Shown one piece after another: positions 9,254 through 19,372 of a stretch of 30,971 bases of DNA. The translations under genes and the position numbers were made by a program. The notes under the pieces were generated by a model that saw only the letters and a program-made list of their open reading frames with translations, ran no database searches and had not been told where the DNA came from. Source of the stretch: Seminavis robusta. Taxonomy: Eukaryota; Bacillariophyta; Bacillariophyceae; Naviculales; Naviculaceae. Position 1 is the first letter of the stretch, and the number at the start of each line of letters is the position of its first letter. The stretch lies in contig CAICTM010001349.1 in the NCBI GenBank assembly GCA_903772945.1, positions 1 through 30,971 on the forward strand, read 5' to 3'.

Positions 9254-11315
9254 ATGTCCTCCCTCCATGTGACAGAGTCCGTTGCGGACCGCAAGAAGAA
9301 TCGTGAATTGGCCGAAGCCCGTCAATCGGGTACGGTCGCTCCGGCGGTGGATGTCAAGAGCGGCGCCATGATCAATCCGCACAATCCCGAATTCATTACC
9401 AAACGTCCGTGGTATTTGGGGGGTGGCGATGCCGGTCCATCATTAGAGCATCAAGCTGATCAACGTCCCGACAAGGACAAGTTTCCCGTGACACTCGCCG
9501 ATGCCGATGACTTTTTGGCGCAAGAACGACATAAACTCAAACACCTGTCGAAAAAGGGACACTTTCAAGTGGGCATGTGGGTCGAAGCACTCAAGCACAA
9601 TAAACAGCCCTATCGGATTTGTCAAATTGTACGCATGGCCAAGAAACAGACCGAATTCGACTTGAAATATGAAGATGGGTCGATTGAACGCAAAGTCAAA
9701 CTCAAACAAAAGTCCAAACGAAAACCAAGAATTCGAATGACCAAAACAGGAGCCAGGAGTTTGGAAATGGATGCCAATACATATGGAAAAGAGTCCTTTG
9801 ACAGCAAGAGAGATCAGTACCATGGATACGAACTCGACAGTCACAACCAAAAACTCGAAAAGAAATTTCAGGAACGAGATGCCATTCGAAAACAAAATCG
9901 ACAAAAGGAAAAGGAAATGCAAGACAAGAAAAACAAAAATGACGGCAATGACAATGACCAAGAGGAGGAGGATCCAGACAAGAAAAATAGCAAACCCAGT
10001 ATGGAATCGGATTCCGATTTGGACTCGGATGTGGAAGACGATGACTCGGACGACGAATTCGTGCAACGAGATGAAGATGCCAGAGTGCACACATCCCGAT
10101 TGGCCAGGCAAGGTGGAGTGGGGTAAGTCATGCAATTCTATCTATCTATCTTTGTTGAAGATCAAATCAAATCAAACTCACCCATTCCATTCTATCATGA
10201 TACACATCTTCTTTATATTTAGTGGAGCACAAATGAAAGTGACAGCACGTAACTTGCGTATCCGAGAAGATACCGCCAAATACTTGCGCAATCTTGATCC
10301 AAACTCGGCGTACTACGATCCTAAATCGAGATCCATGCGTGACAATCCAAATCCGGAAATTGCAGCCGATGAATCACAATTCGCTGGAGATAACTTTGCC
10401 AGAATTTCTGGAGATGCCGTGGGCTTGGCAGATACACAACTGTTTGCTTGGGAGGCGGCCGATAAGGGAGTCAAAGAGCTACATCCACAAGCCAATCCCT
10501 CACAGGCGGAATTGCTCAAGAAACAATTCAAATCCAAATCCGCCAATCTAGCACTCGAAAAGAAAAAAGCCGTCCTCGAAAAATACGGTGGAGAAGAACA
10601 TTTAGATGGTGGCGATGGATTGGCCACGGCGGTTGCGGGGGATGCCAAGGAAAAGGCACAAAAGGCTGCACAAGAACGACAAACCAGATTTGGAGTCAGT
10701 ACCGCAGTCGAAGAATACAGACCCGATGGCAGTCTCGCAAAGAATGCAAGTGGAGCTAATGTCAAACGGGTCGCGTTAAAGTCCAAATACGAGGAGGATG
10801 TCTTGCAAAATGGACATTGGACTGTTTGGGGCAGCTTTTTCCACAAGGGGGCTTTTCAATGGGGATATGCCGATGATCACTCATTGATGAAAAATTCCTA
10901 TTGCACGGGAGAAAATGGACGCAAAGCCAATGATGATGCCAATGCCATGCGGTATGGAACGGGAAAAGCTGGGTCAGCTGCATTGGCGCAAGCCAGAGAA
11001 ATGCTCAAGGCCATTCCAGCCACAAAACGGGGCGAGGGAGGAGATGCCTCGAAACCACCGACGAGTTCCAAGATGTACGGAGAAGCTGATCAAAACGTCA
11101 CACTGGATCAACAAAAAGTCAAGGAAGCATTGAAAAAAGTGGAAAAGAGCAAACTCGAGGCAAAGGATGACCGCAAACGCAAATACAATTCACTCAACCC
11201 CGATTCCTACGATGTCACGGAAGAAGAAATGGAAGCCTATCGGTTGCGAAAAGAAACCAAGAGCGATCCAATGGCGAACATTGGGAGCGATGAACTGCTG
11301 GATTACAAAAAGTAG
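9254..11315 (+). CDS. SLU7: Pre-mRNA-splicing factor SLU7, with Tudor-like segment
   Basis: SLU7 acts in the second step of splicing, helping to choose the 3' splice site. Exons 9254-10122 and 10223-11315 join across a 100-bp GT-AG intron (donor GTAAGT, acceptor TTTAG) into 653 codons. Family hallmarks: an N-terminal NPHNPEFITKRPWYL block with PSLEHQ; the DSKRDQYHGYE block; an acidic linker; TARNLRIREDTAKYLRNLDP then SAYYDPKSRSMRDNP; AGDNF; TQLFAWEA; LEKYGGEEHLD; SKYEEDV; YCTGENG; and a TEEEMEAYRLRKE C-terminus. The CCHC zinc knuckle (CxxCxxxxHxxxxC) expected between PSLEHQ and the KRDxxxGY block is absent. In its place, residues about 102-150 read like a Tudor-type beta barrel (VGMWVEALKHN, then DLKYEDGSIERKV). 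An upstream in-frame ATG at 9134 would add 40 non-conserved residues, so ATG 9254 is preferred. Confidence 0.95.
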
Positions 11316-11392
11316 CAACTTTATTGTAGCCTATTGTGTTATATACTTTCAGGTAGTATGCTTCGTAGCTCTAGCTTGCATTGTTTATACGT
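11316..11392. other. Convergent gap between SLU7 and DEG protease
   Basis: The two stop codons face each other across 77 bp, so the 3' UTRs and poly(A) sites of SLU7 and the protease very probably overlap. Confidence 0.6.
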
Positions 11393-13323
11393 TTATTGTT
11401 GTGGCACTAACCGAGGTGGTGCCGAGTACAGATTCATCTTTCGTTCAATGTCGACCGACGACTGAAGCGGCATGGTTATTTTCAATTCTTTCAGTGTCAC
11501 ACCCGTGTTGGTGCTGGTAGGATCCACGGACACTCGGTTGACCGTGATATCGATCTTATCGCCAGGTTTGTAGTTTTCCAAGGCTCGGAACAAGTCTGAT
11601 TCCGTGTTGATGACCGTGTCGCCCACTTTGGAAAGGATGTCGCCTAGTTCAATCAGCCCAGACTCGGTTCTTCGAGTACCTCTCATACCAGCTCTATAGG
11701 CGGCACTATCCTCTGGAACGTCCAACACCAACACACCACTCTGGATACCCAGAGCTTTGGCTTGTTTCGATTCCAAGTACGAAATGCCCAGCACTGGACG
11801 GACCACTATTATGTATCATCAGCCATCAGGACAAACCAACCCGTGGGTCAATATCACAATGTCATGATGCAATTCAAGAATCTTGTGTATAATTGTGACT
11901 CACCTTGACCATCTCGAATGAGCGTTTCGGCAATGAACTTGACGGTGTCTGCTGGAATGGCGAAGCCAATACCTGAACTGGCTCCCGAAGGCGAGTAGAT
12001 TGCTGTGTTCATTCCAATGAGTTTCCCTGAAGAATCCAAGAGTGGTCCACCCGAGTTCCCTGGGTATTACAACCAATCAGTGCATTGCAACCAAGAATGA
12101 ACGAACGAATGGTTGAATCAGCGTTTTGGGAGTGTGTTGCACGTCTTCAGTTTCAATAGCAATGAAGAAGGCAGTTTCTTACCTGGGTTGATGGCGCAGT
12201 CAGTTTGAATGACATTGGATATAGGCCTGCCAATGGGACTTCTAACTTCTCTGCCTACTCCACTGATGATACCTGCTGTGAGAGTATGGTCCAATCCAAA
12301 TGGATTCCTGCAGTCAAGAAGCGAGACGAAAGTTCTCTGAGCACTGGAAGTGATGCAATCGACAGGTGTGAGCAGCCAGGCTTTCTCTTCCTTACCCAAT
12401 GGCCAAAGCTTGCTGTCCCGTCTTGATCCCCGTGGATGTCCCCACCGAGATTGGGAAGAGTTCATTCTTGGGTGCATCCACTTTGAGTACGGCAATATCT
12501 TTGCTGGGATCTACACCGACTACTCTGGCCTTGTAGACCGACCGTGATGCATCACTGTTGGGTCTCATGGACGTATAGGGCAATACACTGTCAACCGATG
12601 TGGGAGGAGTTTCGAATGGATTTTGAGTGGCCGATGTCAGCCGAGGTTGTGGTTTGTTGTTGATGCCGCCTCCACCCTTGGTCAAAATGGCAACCTGAGC
12701 AAATTTGGCGTCCCGGACCACATGGAAGTTTCTGATGATCAGGGCAAATCCAGAGACAGCAGAGAAAATTTATTTGTTGAGCAATGCAAGGTATTTCAAT
12801 ATTATTGTCTTCAGTTGTTAGGTGACGGCAACACTTACGTGACAATGTGTCCATCATTATCCCACACAAATCCAGAGCCAGTTCCCAAGGGGACTTCCAT
12901 GACATTGGTAGTAAAGACATCTCTCCGTTCGGTAAAGGTATCGATAAAGACGACCGAAGGAGCGACTTTTTCAAAGACTTCAATTCTTCTTGCTTCTGCG
13001 GCATCCACAACGGTGGCGCCACCACCCAGTAGAGCATTGGCTGGCTCCGGTTGCAAGCCGAGAGTAGCCGCCAATCCTCCAATGCCCGCCAACAGGGCCC
13101 TCCGTTGATTGTCATTGATACTTCTGGTATTGCTGGCAAAGTCTCCATCATCAGTATTCTTTGTCATGGACAGCTGATGGCTGGGAGAAAACGTGCGAAA
13201 CGATGGTCTTGGCTGTCTTCTTCCATCCTCACATCTTGTTGGAGAAGTAGTAAAGGCAATGGCGTCCTTGTGCAGGAGCACGGCCAACAGTGTGGCCGAC
13301 TTTGCGGTTGTATGAAGTCTCAT
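11393..13323 (-). CDS. DEG1-like (HtrA family) thylakoid-lumen serine protease
   Basis: ATP-independent serine endoprotease of the DegP/HtrA family, with one C-terminal PDZ domain. Five exons (13323-12839, 12731-12396, 12307-12183, 12059-11904, 11805-11393) join across four GT-AG introns of 107, 88, 123 and 98 bp to give 504 residues in an unbroken frame. The catalytic triad is visible: His in HIVTNFHVV, Asp in [11 protein letters not shown], Ser in [32 protein letters not shown] and [18 protein letters not shown] are near-identical to plant DEG1. Targeting: a hydrophobic signal peptide ending AIAFTT, then a twin-Arg lumen signal [16 protein letters not shown] ending ANA. This predicts the plastid thylakoid lumen, where DEG1 relatives take part in photosystem repair. 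An insertion of about 45 residues follows VAILTK. The start at MRLHTT is preferred over an ATG nine codons upstream because a signal peptide then begins directly. Confidence 0.93.
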
Positions 13324-13853
13324 TCTTTGACTGCCAAAATGAAACCACATGGGCCACTATTAAAATTACCTGAAGCCTTTTCTTTTTCGATGTACCTTGT
13401 TTTGACAAGTGGAGATACGGAGAGATGATGACATCCCTGACGCAGAAGGAGGATCGAAGAAGACACCATGGTTTTCTTGCCTGCTAGCTTGGTTTGGCAT
13501 TCAAAAGAGATCTTTCGAGAAAGATCCATCCTTTGGAGACTCTGCGAATGACGTCATCGACGCGAAGAAATACAACGGCGACCCAACGAAGAAAATCCCA
13601 GCAACGATGCAGTTAGTAGGGGGGGTTTTAGAGTAGGGAAATTATCTACGGAAGCCAGCCGGGGCCAGGCTTAAGCAAAGAACAGTCGAAATTCAGGACT
13701 AGGTTCTGTGGGATCAGGGGCAAGAAATTGAGGACCATTACGGGGGGCAAAGGGTTTGGCTTTGCGGGATCCACGGAGACATAAATGGGTAGCTTTATGT
13801 TGACGCTGCGACTTCCGGCAGGTCGAAACACCAGCTATTAATAGTGTATAGTT
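13324..13853. other. Divergent intergenic region with a dispersed repeat copy
   Basis: Lies between the DEG protease start (minus) and the cupin start (plus). Most of 13400-13620 has no recognised feature. The stretch 13621-13735 is one copy of a repeat also present at 18469-18584. Confidence 0.5.
13621..13735 (+). repeat. Dispersed direct repeat, copy 1
   Basis: About 115 bp similar to 18469-18584. Shared blocks, in order, are GGGGGTTTTAGAGT, ATTATCTA-GGAAGCCAG, GGGCCAGG, CAGGACTAGGTTC, and AGAAATTGAGGA. Both copies are in the same orientation and both lie in gene-free DNA upstream of a minus-strand gene. Confidence 0.8.
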
Positions 13854-14366
13854 ATGATCATGATCAGATCCTCCCGACGACCACACGAGCAGATGAGGGG
13901 ATACTTATCAGGTCCCCTTCTTGTAGCGGCTTTGGCAGTCTTTACATTGGGGATTCTCGTTGGGAAATGGCAAGAACGACGAGCTGTCGGTACCCCACCA
14001 CCACCACCACCGTCTCCGCAGCATGGATCGGTACTCCATTTACAAGATCTCCCATTCCAAACCACCAGTCATGCGGGGATTCAAAAGAAACAATTTCTAC
14101 AGCCCTTTGAAATTCCCAATCTATCGGGTTTTCAAGTTGCCACCTTGCATCAAGGCGAATCCGTGTCAATTCACCAACACAAGACCATGCACGAAGTCTT
14201 TTATGTACTCTGGGGAAAGGGAACCTTCACTATCAATGGGGTGGATCATCCGGCATCGGAAGGAACCATGGTCCACCTTGTACCGGGAGAAAAACACGGC
14301 ATACAGAGTGACGAGGGAGAGTTGATACTGGCCTATTTTGGAATCACGGTTGGAGACGAAAAGTGA
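13854..14366 (+). CDS. Membrane-anchored cupin-domain protein
   Basis: 170 residues. A basic N-terminus leads into one hydrophobic segment (GPLLVAALAVFTLGILVG, about residues 20-37), then a Pro-rich linker (TPPPPPPSP) and a single Cupin_2-type beta barrel. The metal-binding motif is seen as SIHQHKTMHEVFYVLWGKG (His, His, Glu), with the second motif HLVPGEKHGI supplying the distal His. Small single cupins include dioxygenases, isomerases and binding proteins, so the reaction cannot be named. The anchor or signal suggests an organelle, ER or surface location. Starts at codons 1, 3 and 14 are all possible; M14 (MRGYLSG) still keeps the anchor. After the TGA, the same frame remains open for 59 further codons to a TAG at 14544-14546. 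Confidence 0.8.
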   Translation: MIMIRSSRRPHEQMRGYLSGPLLVAALAVFTLGILVGKWQERRAVGTPPPPPPSPQHGSVLHLQDLPFQTTSHAGIQKKQFLQPFEIPNLSGFQVATLHQGESVSIHQHKTMHEVFYVLWGKGTFTINGVDHPASEGTMVHLVPGEKHGIQSDEGELILAYFGITVGDEK

Positions 14367-14850
14367 CGCGAGAGGTCGCGGACGAAACAAGCAAAAGAAG
14401 TGCTGCAACAATCTACTGTACAATACACACAAGAGGAACTCAGTGCCCAAAAGTCCAGGACGAATACGGACTCGCTCAATGGTTGCACATGGTACTATCA
14501 AGGAGAAGGAGAACTAAAAGATGGGACAATGAGGATATGGACGTAGAAAGCTTGGAGGATACCATTACTCATACTATTCCAAGGAGCTGCGTTCCCACAT
14601 GACTGATTTCTTGAAGGAACTGGCTAGTTGGATAAGGATCGGTTGTTTTCAGTCCACAACGTGCAGAATGAATACTACACACAGGAGATGAGTTTGGTTG
14701 CTTGACTCTTTGAACTAAGCATAATATACGGATGGAAGAAAGGCAGGCTCAGCATCTGCTTTCAAGTGGCAAAACATGGCACTCTTCCACATTCATCCTC
14801 TGGGAAGCCAATCTATAATGCCCCTTGTCGCACTTCTGCGTTAGGTCGTA
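14367..14850. other. Intergenic DNA between cupin and ankyrin-like gene
   Basis: No independent gene is supported. The first 180 bp form an open in-frame continuation after the cupin stop. The remainder is the 3' flank of the minus-strand ankyrin-like gene. Confidence 0.4.
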
Positions 14851-16433
14851 TCATGGCAACATGGAACGAATTTTTAATCCATTGACACCAGCAGCACTCT
14901 TCATTGAGCACACTTCCAACTCAACATTGTGAGGTGCAATATAGTCCTGTGGACATCCCTTTTCATGGGCGTACTTCAAACAGTTTGCATGCCCAAAGCT
15001 AGTAGCAGCAAAGTTGCATGTCTTTGCATCCCATGGACAGTCATTTTCATGTAGGTACTTTAAAATGTCCAGACGACCACTTCGAGCAGCCCAGCTGCAT
15101 GTGCGTTCATTCCACGGGCAGCCGTTTTCATGGGCGTACTTCAAACAGTCCATATGGCCATTGCAGGAAGCAAAATTGCATGTCCACGCATCCATGGACA
15201 TTCATTTTCATGTGCATACCTGAGAATCTTCAAATGTCCATTGGCTGCAGCCTCCCAGCATGTATTAGAATCCCATGGACAGCCATTTTCTTGAGCATAC
15301 TTCAGGGTCTCTAAATGCCCATACTTTGTGGCTTGCTGGCATGTCTTTTCATCCCACCGACAGCCATTTTCATGCAGGTACTTCAACATTTCCCAGTGAC
15401 CAATTTTCGCAGCATCATGGCTTGTCCATTCATCCCAGGGGGCCCCATTTTCATGGGCATACTTCAGAACCTCCAAATGTCCATTCCTGGCAGCCGACTG
15501 ACATGTCCACTTATCCCATGAACATCCATTTTCGTGGGCATATTTCAGAATTTCCAAATGTCCATTTCGAGAAGCAAAGTTGCACGTGTATGCATCCCAT
15601 GGACAGCCATTTTCATGTGCATATTTCAGGATCTCCAAATGGCCCCATTCAGCAGCAACTCGGCATGTGTATGCATCCCATGGACAACCATTTTTGTGAG
15701 CATATTCAAGCACATCCAAATGTCCCCTTTCTGCAGCCATGCGGCATGTTGTTTCATTCCACGGGCATCCAGTTTCATGAAGCCACTTGACAATGTTCAC
15801 GTGTCCATTTTCTGCTGCACTGCTGCACACTCTTGCATTCCATGGACAACCATTCTCATGAAGCCATTTGACAATGTGCAATTGGCCATTTTCAGCTGCA
15901 TTTTGGCATGTCAATATGTTCCATTGAAAGCCATTGGCAACGGCCCATTTAAGAACTGGAAGAGTTCCAACTGCGGCAAATACTGTGCAAACATCACCCT
16001 TCATTGGCATTTTCCCCTTAGAACTGTCACTGCACCAGAATTCAGCACATGGCACATTGCAGAAGGCGACACTATGGAATGTGTCAGTTCCAGTTGCAGC
16101 TCTTTTGTCCCATACATCCAGGACAAGGGGAGGTTTCTGTACATTGCCACAATATTCCTTGTAGAGTTGGTTGATTTGCTTGTTGGTGGCTCCAATGAAG
16201 GCATAGTGTCCCATTCCCAAAAATGGGAAAATCTTGCCAACCCAAATGTCCCGACAATGGTAGAAGGAGTCAACAGACATGTGATCATTGCCCACGCCAA
16301 CGGCAGTACTGTTGTGGGCAATGTGATCAGAAGAAGACATGATGGCAGCTAGAGCAGGCGAGCACGTTGGATGGTTTGAGGATTGTGGCATTTTGTTGGC
16401 TGCACCAAAAATGCTGCGCACCGACAATACCAC
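14851..16433 (-). CDS. Ankyrin-like repeat protein (27-residue Trp/Cys repeats), one frameshift
   Basis: Consists of an N-terminal region with DIWVGKIFPFLGMGHYAFIG, resembling an F-box-like helix pair, and about 13 tandem units with consensus TCxxAAxxGHLEILKYAHEN followed by GCPWD. The DNA period is 81 bp. Such units are usually reported as ankyrin repeats and are abundant in diatoms and other stramenopiles; they form a protein-binding solenoid. The frame breaks near 15192: the upstream frame ends ECPWMRGHA, while the next unit continues in another frame as DAWTCNFASCNGH. One added G (TGG GAT) would restore 527 codons. Unit 12 carries one extra residue (ATSFGHANCL). Starts at 16433, 16391 (MPQSS) or 16340 (MSSSDH) are all possible. 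Whether the break is real is unresolved. Confidence 0.8.
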
Positions 16434-16962
16434 GATTGTCCACCGTGACTTTCCACGCTGCTGACATTGAACGTAGATTGGATTCGCAACCTGTCAACGT
16501 TTTAAAAGCAGCGATAGACGCGATACGGTCACCTGCCCGAGTACTAGTAAATGTTTGGGTTACTCCTCGCCACAGTCCACGCTGCAGGTCGGATGATAGA
16601 AACCCAGTTCGAAAGATCATTCATGCGGCAATGTGGTACTGGTACCCGTCCGATATGGTACCGTGCCTCGTCCGACGAGAAAGAATGATATCCGATTCGA
16701 TTCAATCATTCTGTAGATTGTACAGTAGATTCAAAATGATAAATCGTTGTACTTGGTATCACTTGACTTCACGTCCGTTCGAGTCAAACGGAGCTCCTAA
16801 CTAATAACGACGCACACAAGGCATTCATTCCGCAAGCGAACTACCTGCCACAACATTTCAGTAAACCCAGAATCCTATATTTTTATACAGGATAGATAAT
16901 ACCAAATATGAAAAGAGAAACGAGACAAACCAATAGGACCCACTAACTAGTAGACGTAGACA
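16434..16962. other. Intergenic DNA, no gene seen
   Basis: Between the 5' end of the ankyrin-like gene and the 3' end of the SURF6 gene. Overlapping short ORFs here have no protein-like features. GGTACTGGTACC and ATGGTACCGTGC palindromic motifs lie at about 16633-16668. Confidence 0.5.
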
Positions 16963-18162
16963 CTACTGCTGCGTCGGCTTTTTCTTGCCTTCGTTCAAGA
17001 AACTGTGCGACTTTCCTTCAAAGCCAGGCCGGAGTCGCCCCTTGGTGGTTGCTTCCTCTTCAATGCGCTTCTTGCTCAGATTAGACCCAGCTTTGCCTCC
17101 CATCTTTCGCTTGTCCAAATTATGCGACCGAATCTTTTGACGTTCATCCATCTTTTGTTGTGTCTGATCCAAACGACTCTTCCACGCCTTTTGGGACTTT
17201 GCCTTTTTGGCCGCCTTTCGTTTGAGTTTGTTCTTGAGCTTGGCCGGGTCATCCTTGACACGTTCGCCAGACGCCTCCTTGAGAGCGTCCGACCATTGAA
17301 TCTTGGTGAGTTGTTCCTTGTCTTCTGGATTGTCGCTGCGTTTGAGTTCCTCCAACTTGAGTCGTTTTTCTTCGGCATCCGCCAGTATCTTTTCTAGATT
17401 CTTTCCAGTGCTCAAATTGGCCAACGCCTTGTTGTTTTTGTAGTTGGGAGTGGCAGCATTGAGTCCAGTCAATCGTCCAAAGTCAATCTGTTCCAAGTCT
17501 CGCGCCGGATCGGCACCAGTAGAAGTCGATGCTGCCATGGTATACTTGTCGTTCTTGCCATTGTTGTGGACCTTGCTCGACGCGCTTTTCTTCTTCTTCA
17601 TGGCTTCTTCCTTGCGTCGTTGTTTCTCACTTCGACGAGCCGCACGTTTGCTGACGACGGAAGGATCGGTGGGACGATTGCTGCTCTTCTCGGCAATCTT
17701 GGCATGCAACTTGGCCCGCAAGGCTTCAATACGGGACTTGTTGTCCGTTACAACGACACCGTTGGCCACCACACCGTTCTTCTTGTCGGCTTTGGTAGGC
17801 ATCACTGGCATGACACCATTGTCTCCCTCCTTTTCTTCTTCGAGACGCTTCTTGGTTTGGACCGTGGACTCGGACTGCGACGGATCATACTTGGCACGCT
17901 TGGATGCCTTTTGCTGGGCTCTACGAGCTTCGCGGTTCTCCTTGTGTTGACCCTTGTAGTACTTGGGATTGTAGTCGTCGCCAGAGTTGCCGGCAATGTA
18001 CAGCTTGGAGGGAATCATGTCCACCAAACTGTCAAAGAAGGCATTGTGGTCCTGAAGGTCCGCGAGAACCCATCGTTGGGGTTTGTCGTTCTTTGTCTTG
18101 TCGTCTTCCTTCTTGGACAACTTGGTCTCTTTCTTTCCTCCCTTCTTGACGGACTTGACCAT
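16963..18162 (-). CDS. SURF6/Rrp14 family nucleolar ribosome-biogenesis protein
   Basis: 399 residues, very Lys/Arg/Glu-rich. The N-terminal block FFDSLVDMIPSKLYI (about residues 41-55) matches the Rrp14 N-terminal motif. The C-terminal half matches the SURF6 domain: RLKLEELKRSDNPEDKEQL, then IQWSDALKEASGERVKDDP, then long basic helices (KLKNKLKRKAAKKAK, WKSRLDQTQQKMDERQKIR, HNLDKRKM). Family members act in the nucleolus in ribosomal RNA processing and subunit assembly. The single exon, MVKSVKK start and length all fit a complete gene. There is a low-complexity basic linker in the middle (ARRSEKQRRKEEAMKKKK). Yeast RRP14 is a homologue; a species-specific symbol is not assigned. Confidence 0.9.
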   Translation of the reverse strand: MVKSVKKGGKKETKLSKKEDDKTKNDKPQRWVLADLQDHNAFFDSLVDMIPSKLYIAGNSGDDYNPKYYKGQHKENREARRAQQKASKRAKYDPSQSESTVQTKKRLEEEKEGDNGVMPVMPTKADKKNGVVANGVVVTDNKSRIEALRAKLHAKIAEKSSNRPTDPSVVSKRAARRSEKQRRKEEAMKKKKSASSKVHNNGKNDKYTMAASTSTGADPARDLEQIDFGRLTGLNAATPNYKNNKALANLSTGKNLEKILADAEEKRLKLEELKRSDNPEDKEQLTKIQWSDALKEASGERVKDDPAKLKNKLKRKAAKKAKSQKAWKSRLDQTQQKMDERQKIRSHNLDKRKMGGKAGSNLSKKRIEEEATTKGRLRPGFEGKSHSFLNEGKKKPTQQ

Positions 18163-19372
18163 TGTAGATGATAGTGAATGAGGTAGAGAGACAGAGTAAG
18201 AGCAGCAATGGACAAGGGGTATACTATCAGTCAGGCTTCACGAGAGGAATGGGATGAATGAGAGGCAGGCTGTCGAGAAACGAACCTGAGTTTTGGAGAA
18301 GAAGCTGACACGCAAGATATGATGAGTGGAGGGGAGGACGTTGACCCACGGAGTAAGTGTGCGATATTCGTACCGTTGTCTCAAGGGGATGATATTTTCG
18401 CAAGCACCCACCTGCTCTGGCACCGATACGGTAGGTAGGTGATTGAACGATGGAACAATCCTTTCAACGGGGGTTTAGAGTGGGTGGATTATCTATGGAA
18501 GCCAGTGAGGGCCAGGATTTTAAAAGCAAAGAAGAGTCAAAATGCAGGACTAGGTTCCGTGGGTCGGGCGAGAAATTGAGGAACAGATTTGATTCAATTC
18601 ATTCTGCTTTTGCTATTTCTCGTTGTTCTTGCTCTTGGAGTAGGTAGTATATGCATAGGCTTTGCAGTGAAGAACTCAAAAGATAAGAACACAGAATCCA
18701 TTGCTTTTGTCTCATATTCACGATCAGTTGCTCCACTATCTCTGGGTCCACAACAACTACGGTGCCTTTTCTAGAGCCCAGCATTTTCGACCCAAACCTG
18801 AAGGACAAAGCACTTCAATCAGAAATCATTCGAGAGTATCTGTGCATGACACCTAGTCTAGCATTGACTTTCACTGTACCGAGTTGCTGTGTGGTTGTGA
18901 ATGTGCTTGTAACAGCACAACACACAATCAGACCAATCACAGTACCATACTGCGATGCCTACACAGTGTTGCCAATTGTAGTCGACACTTCTTTCTGCTT
19001 TGTGGATGTCATTCACTGCAGTCAAACATAGACTACTAGACCTACTGGTACCGATAGCTGTAGCTCGCTGCTCCAGCAAAACAAGCCAATTTGCCTCAAT
19101 TAGAGGAACACAAGGTCCACCAGAACCGAAACGGGGAGATAAGAGCTACCGTACTGCTGCTGTGACAGTACCACTGGCTTAAATGACCGTACCACGTAGC
19201 AACGGCGAAGAAGTCCACGTCAGCCCTTGGGTACAGCCCCAACGATCTTTCGGTGTCAAATTCCGCAATGTGTTCTTCGAAGGCTCACAATTTTTGCAAA
19301 GAATCGAATCTCTTTGTTTCACTCTTTCCTGGCTTTCTTCTTCTTCCTGGCAACTTTATTTCCCCTGCAACC
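18163..19372. other. Long intergenic region with a dispersed repeat copy
   Basis: No gene is supported. The left part is the SURF6 promoter side. The second copy of the 115-bp repeat is at 18469-18584. Short ORFs between 18590 and 19190 show no protein-like features. The last 100-150 bp should hold the promoter and 5' UTR of the small secreted protein gene. Confidence 0.5.
18469..18584 (+). repeat. Dispersed direct repeat, copy 2
   Basis: About 116 bp, the same orientation as the copy at 13621-13735, with substitutions and small indels spread along it. The spread of differences indicates an old duplication or two members of a genome-wide repeat family. Confidence 0.8.

Noticed and set aside
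9443..10135. Long minus-strand ORF opposite SLU7 exon 1
   Set aside because: Antisense shadow of a well-supported coding exon; its Phe/Leu-rich sequence is the mirror of Lys/Glu codons.
15275..16352. Plus-strand ORFs with repeated HPMDSHFHVHIS-type units
   Set aside because: Antisense reading of the 81-bp ankyrin-like repeat; the periodicity comes from the minus-strand gene.
17005..18171. Hydrophobic plus-strand ORFs suggesting membrane proteins
   Set aside because: Antisense of the Lys-rich SURF6 gene; Lys/Glu codons read in reverse give Leu/Phe.
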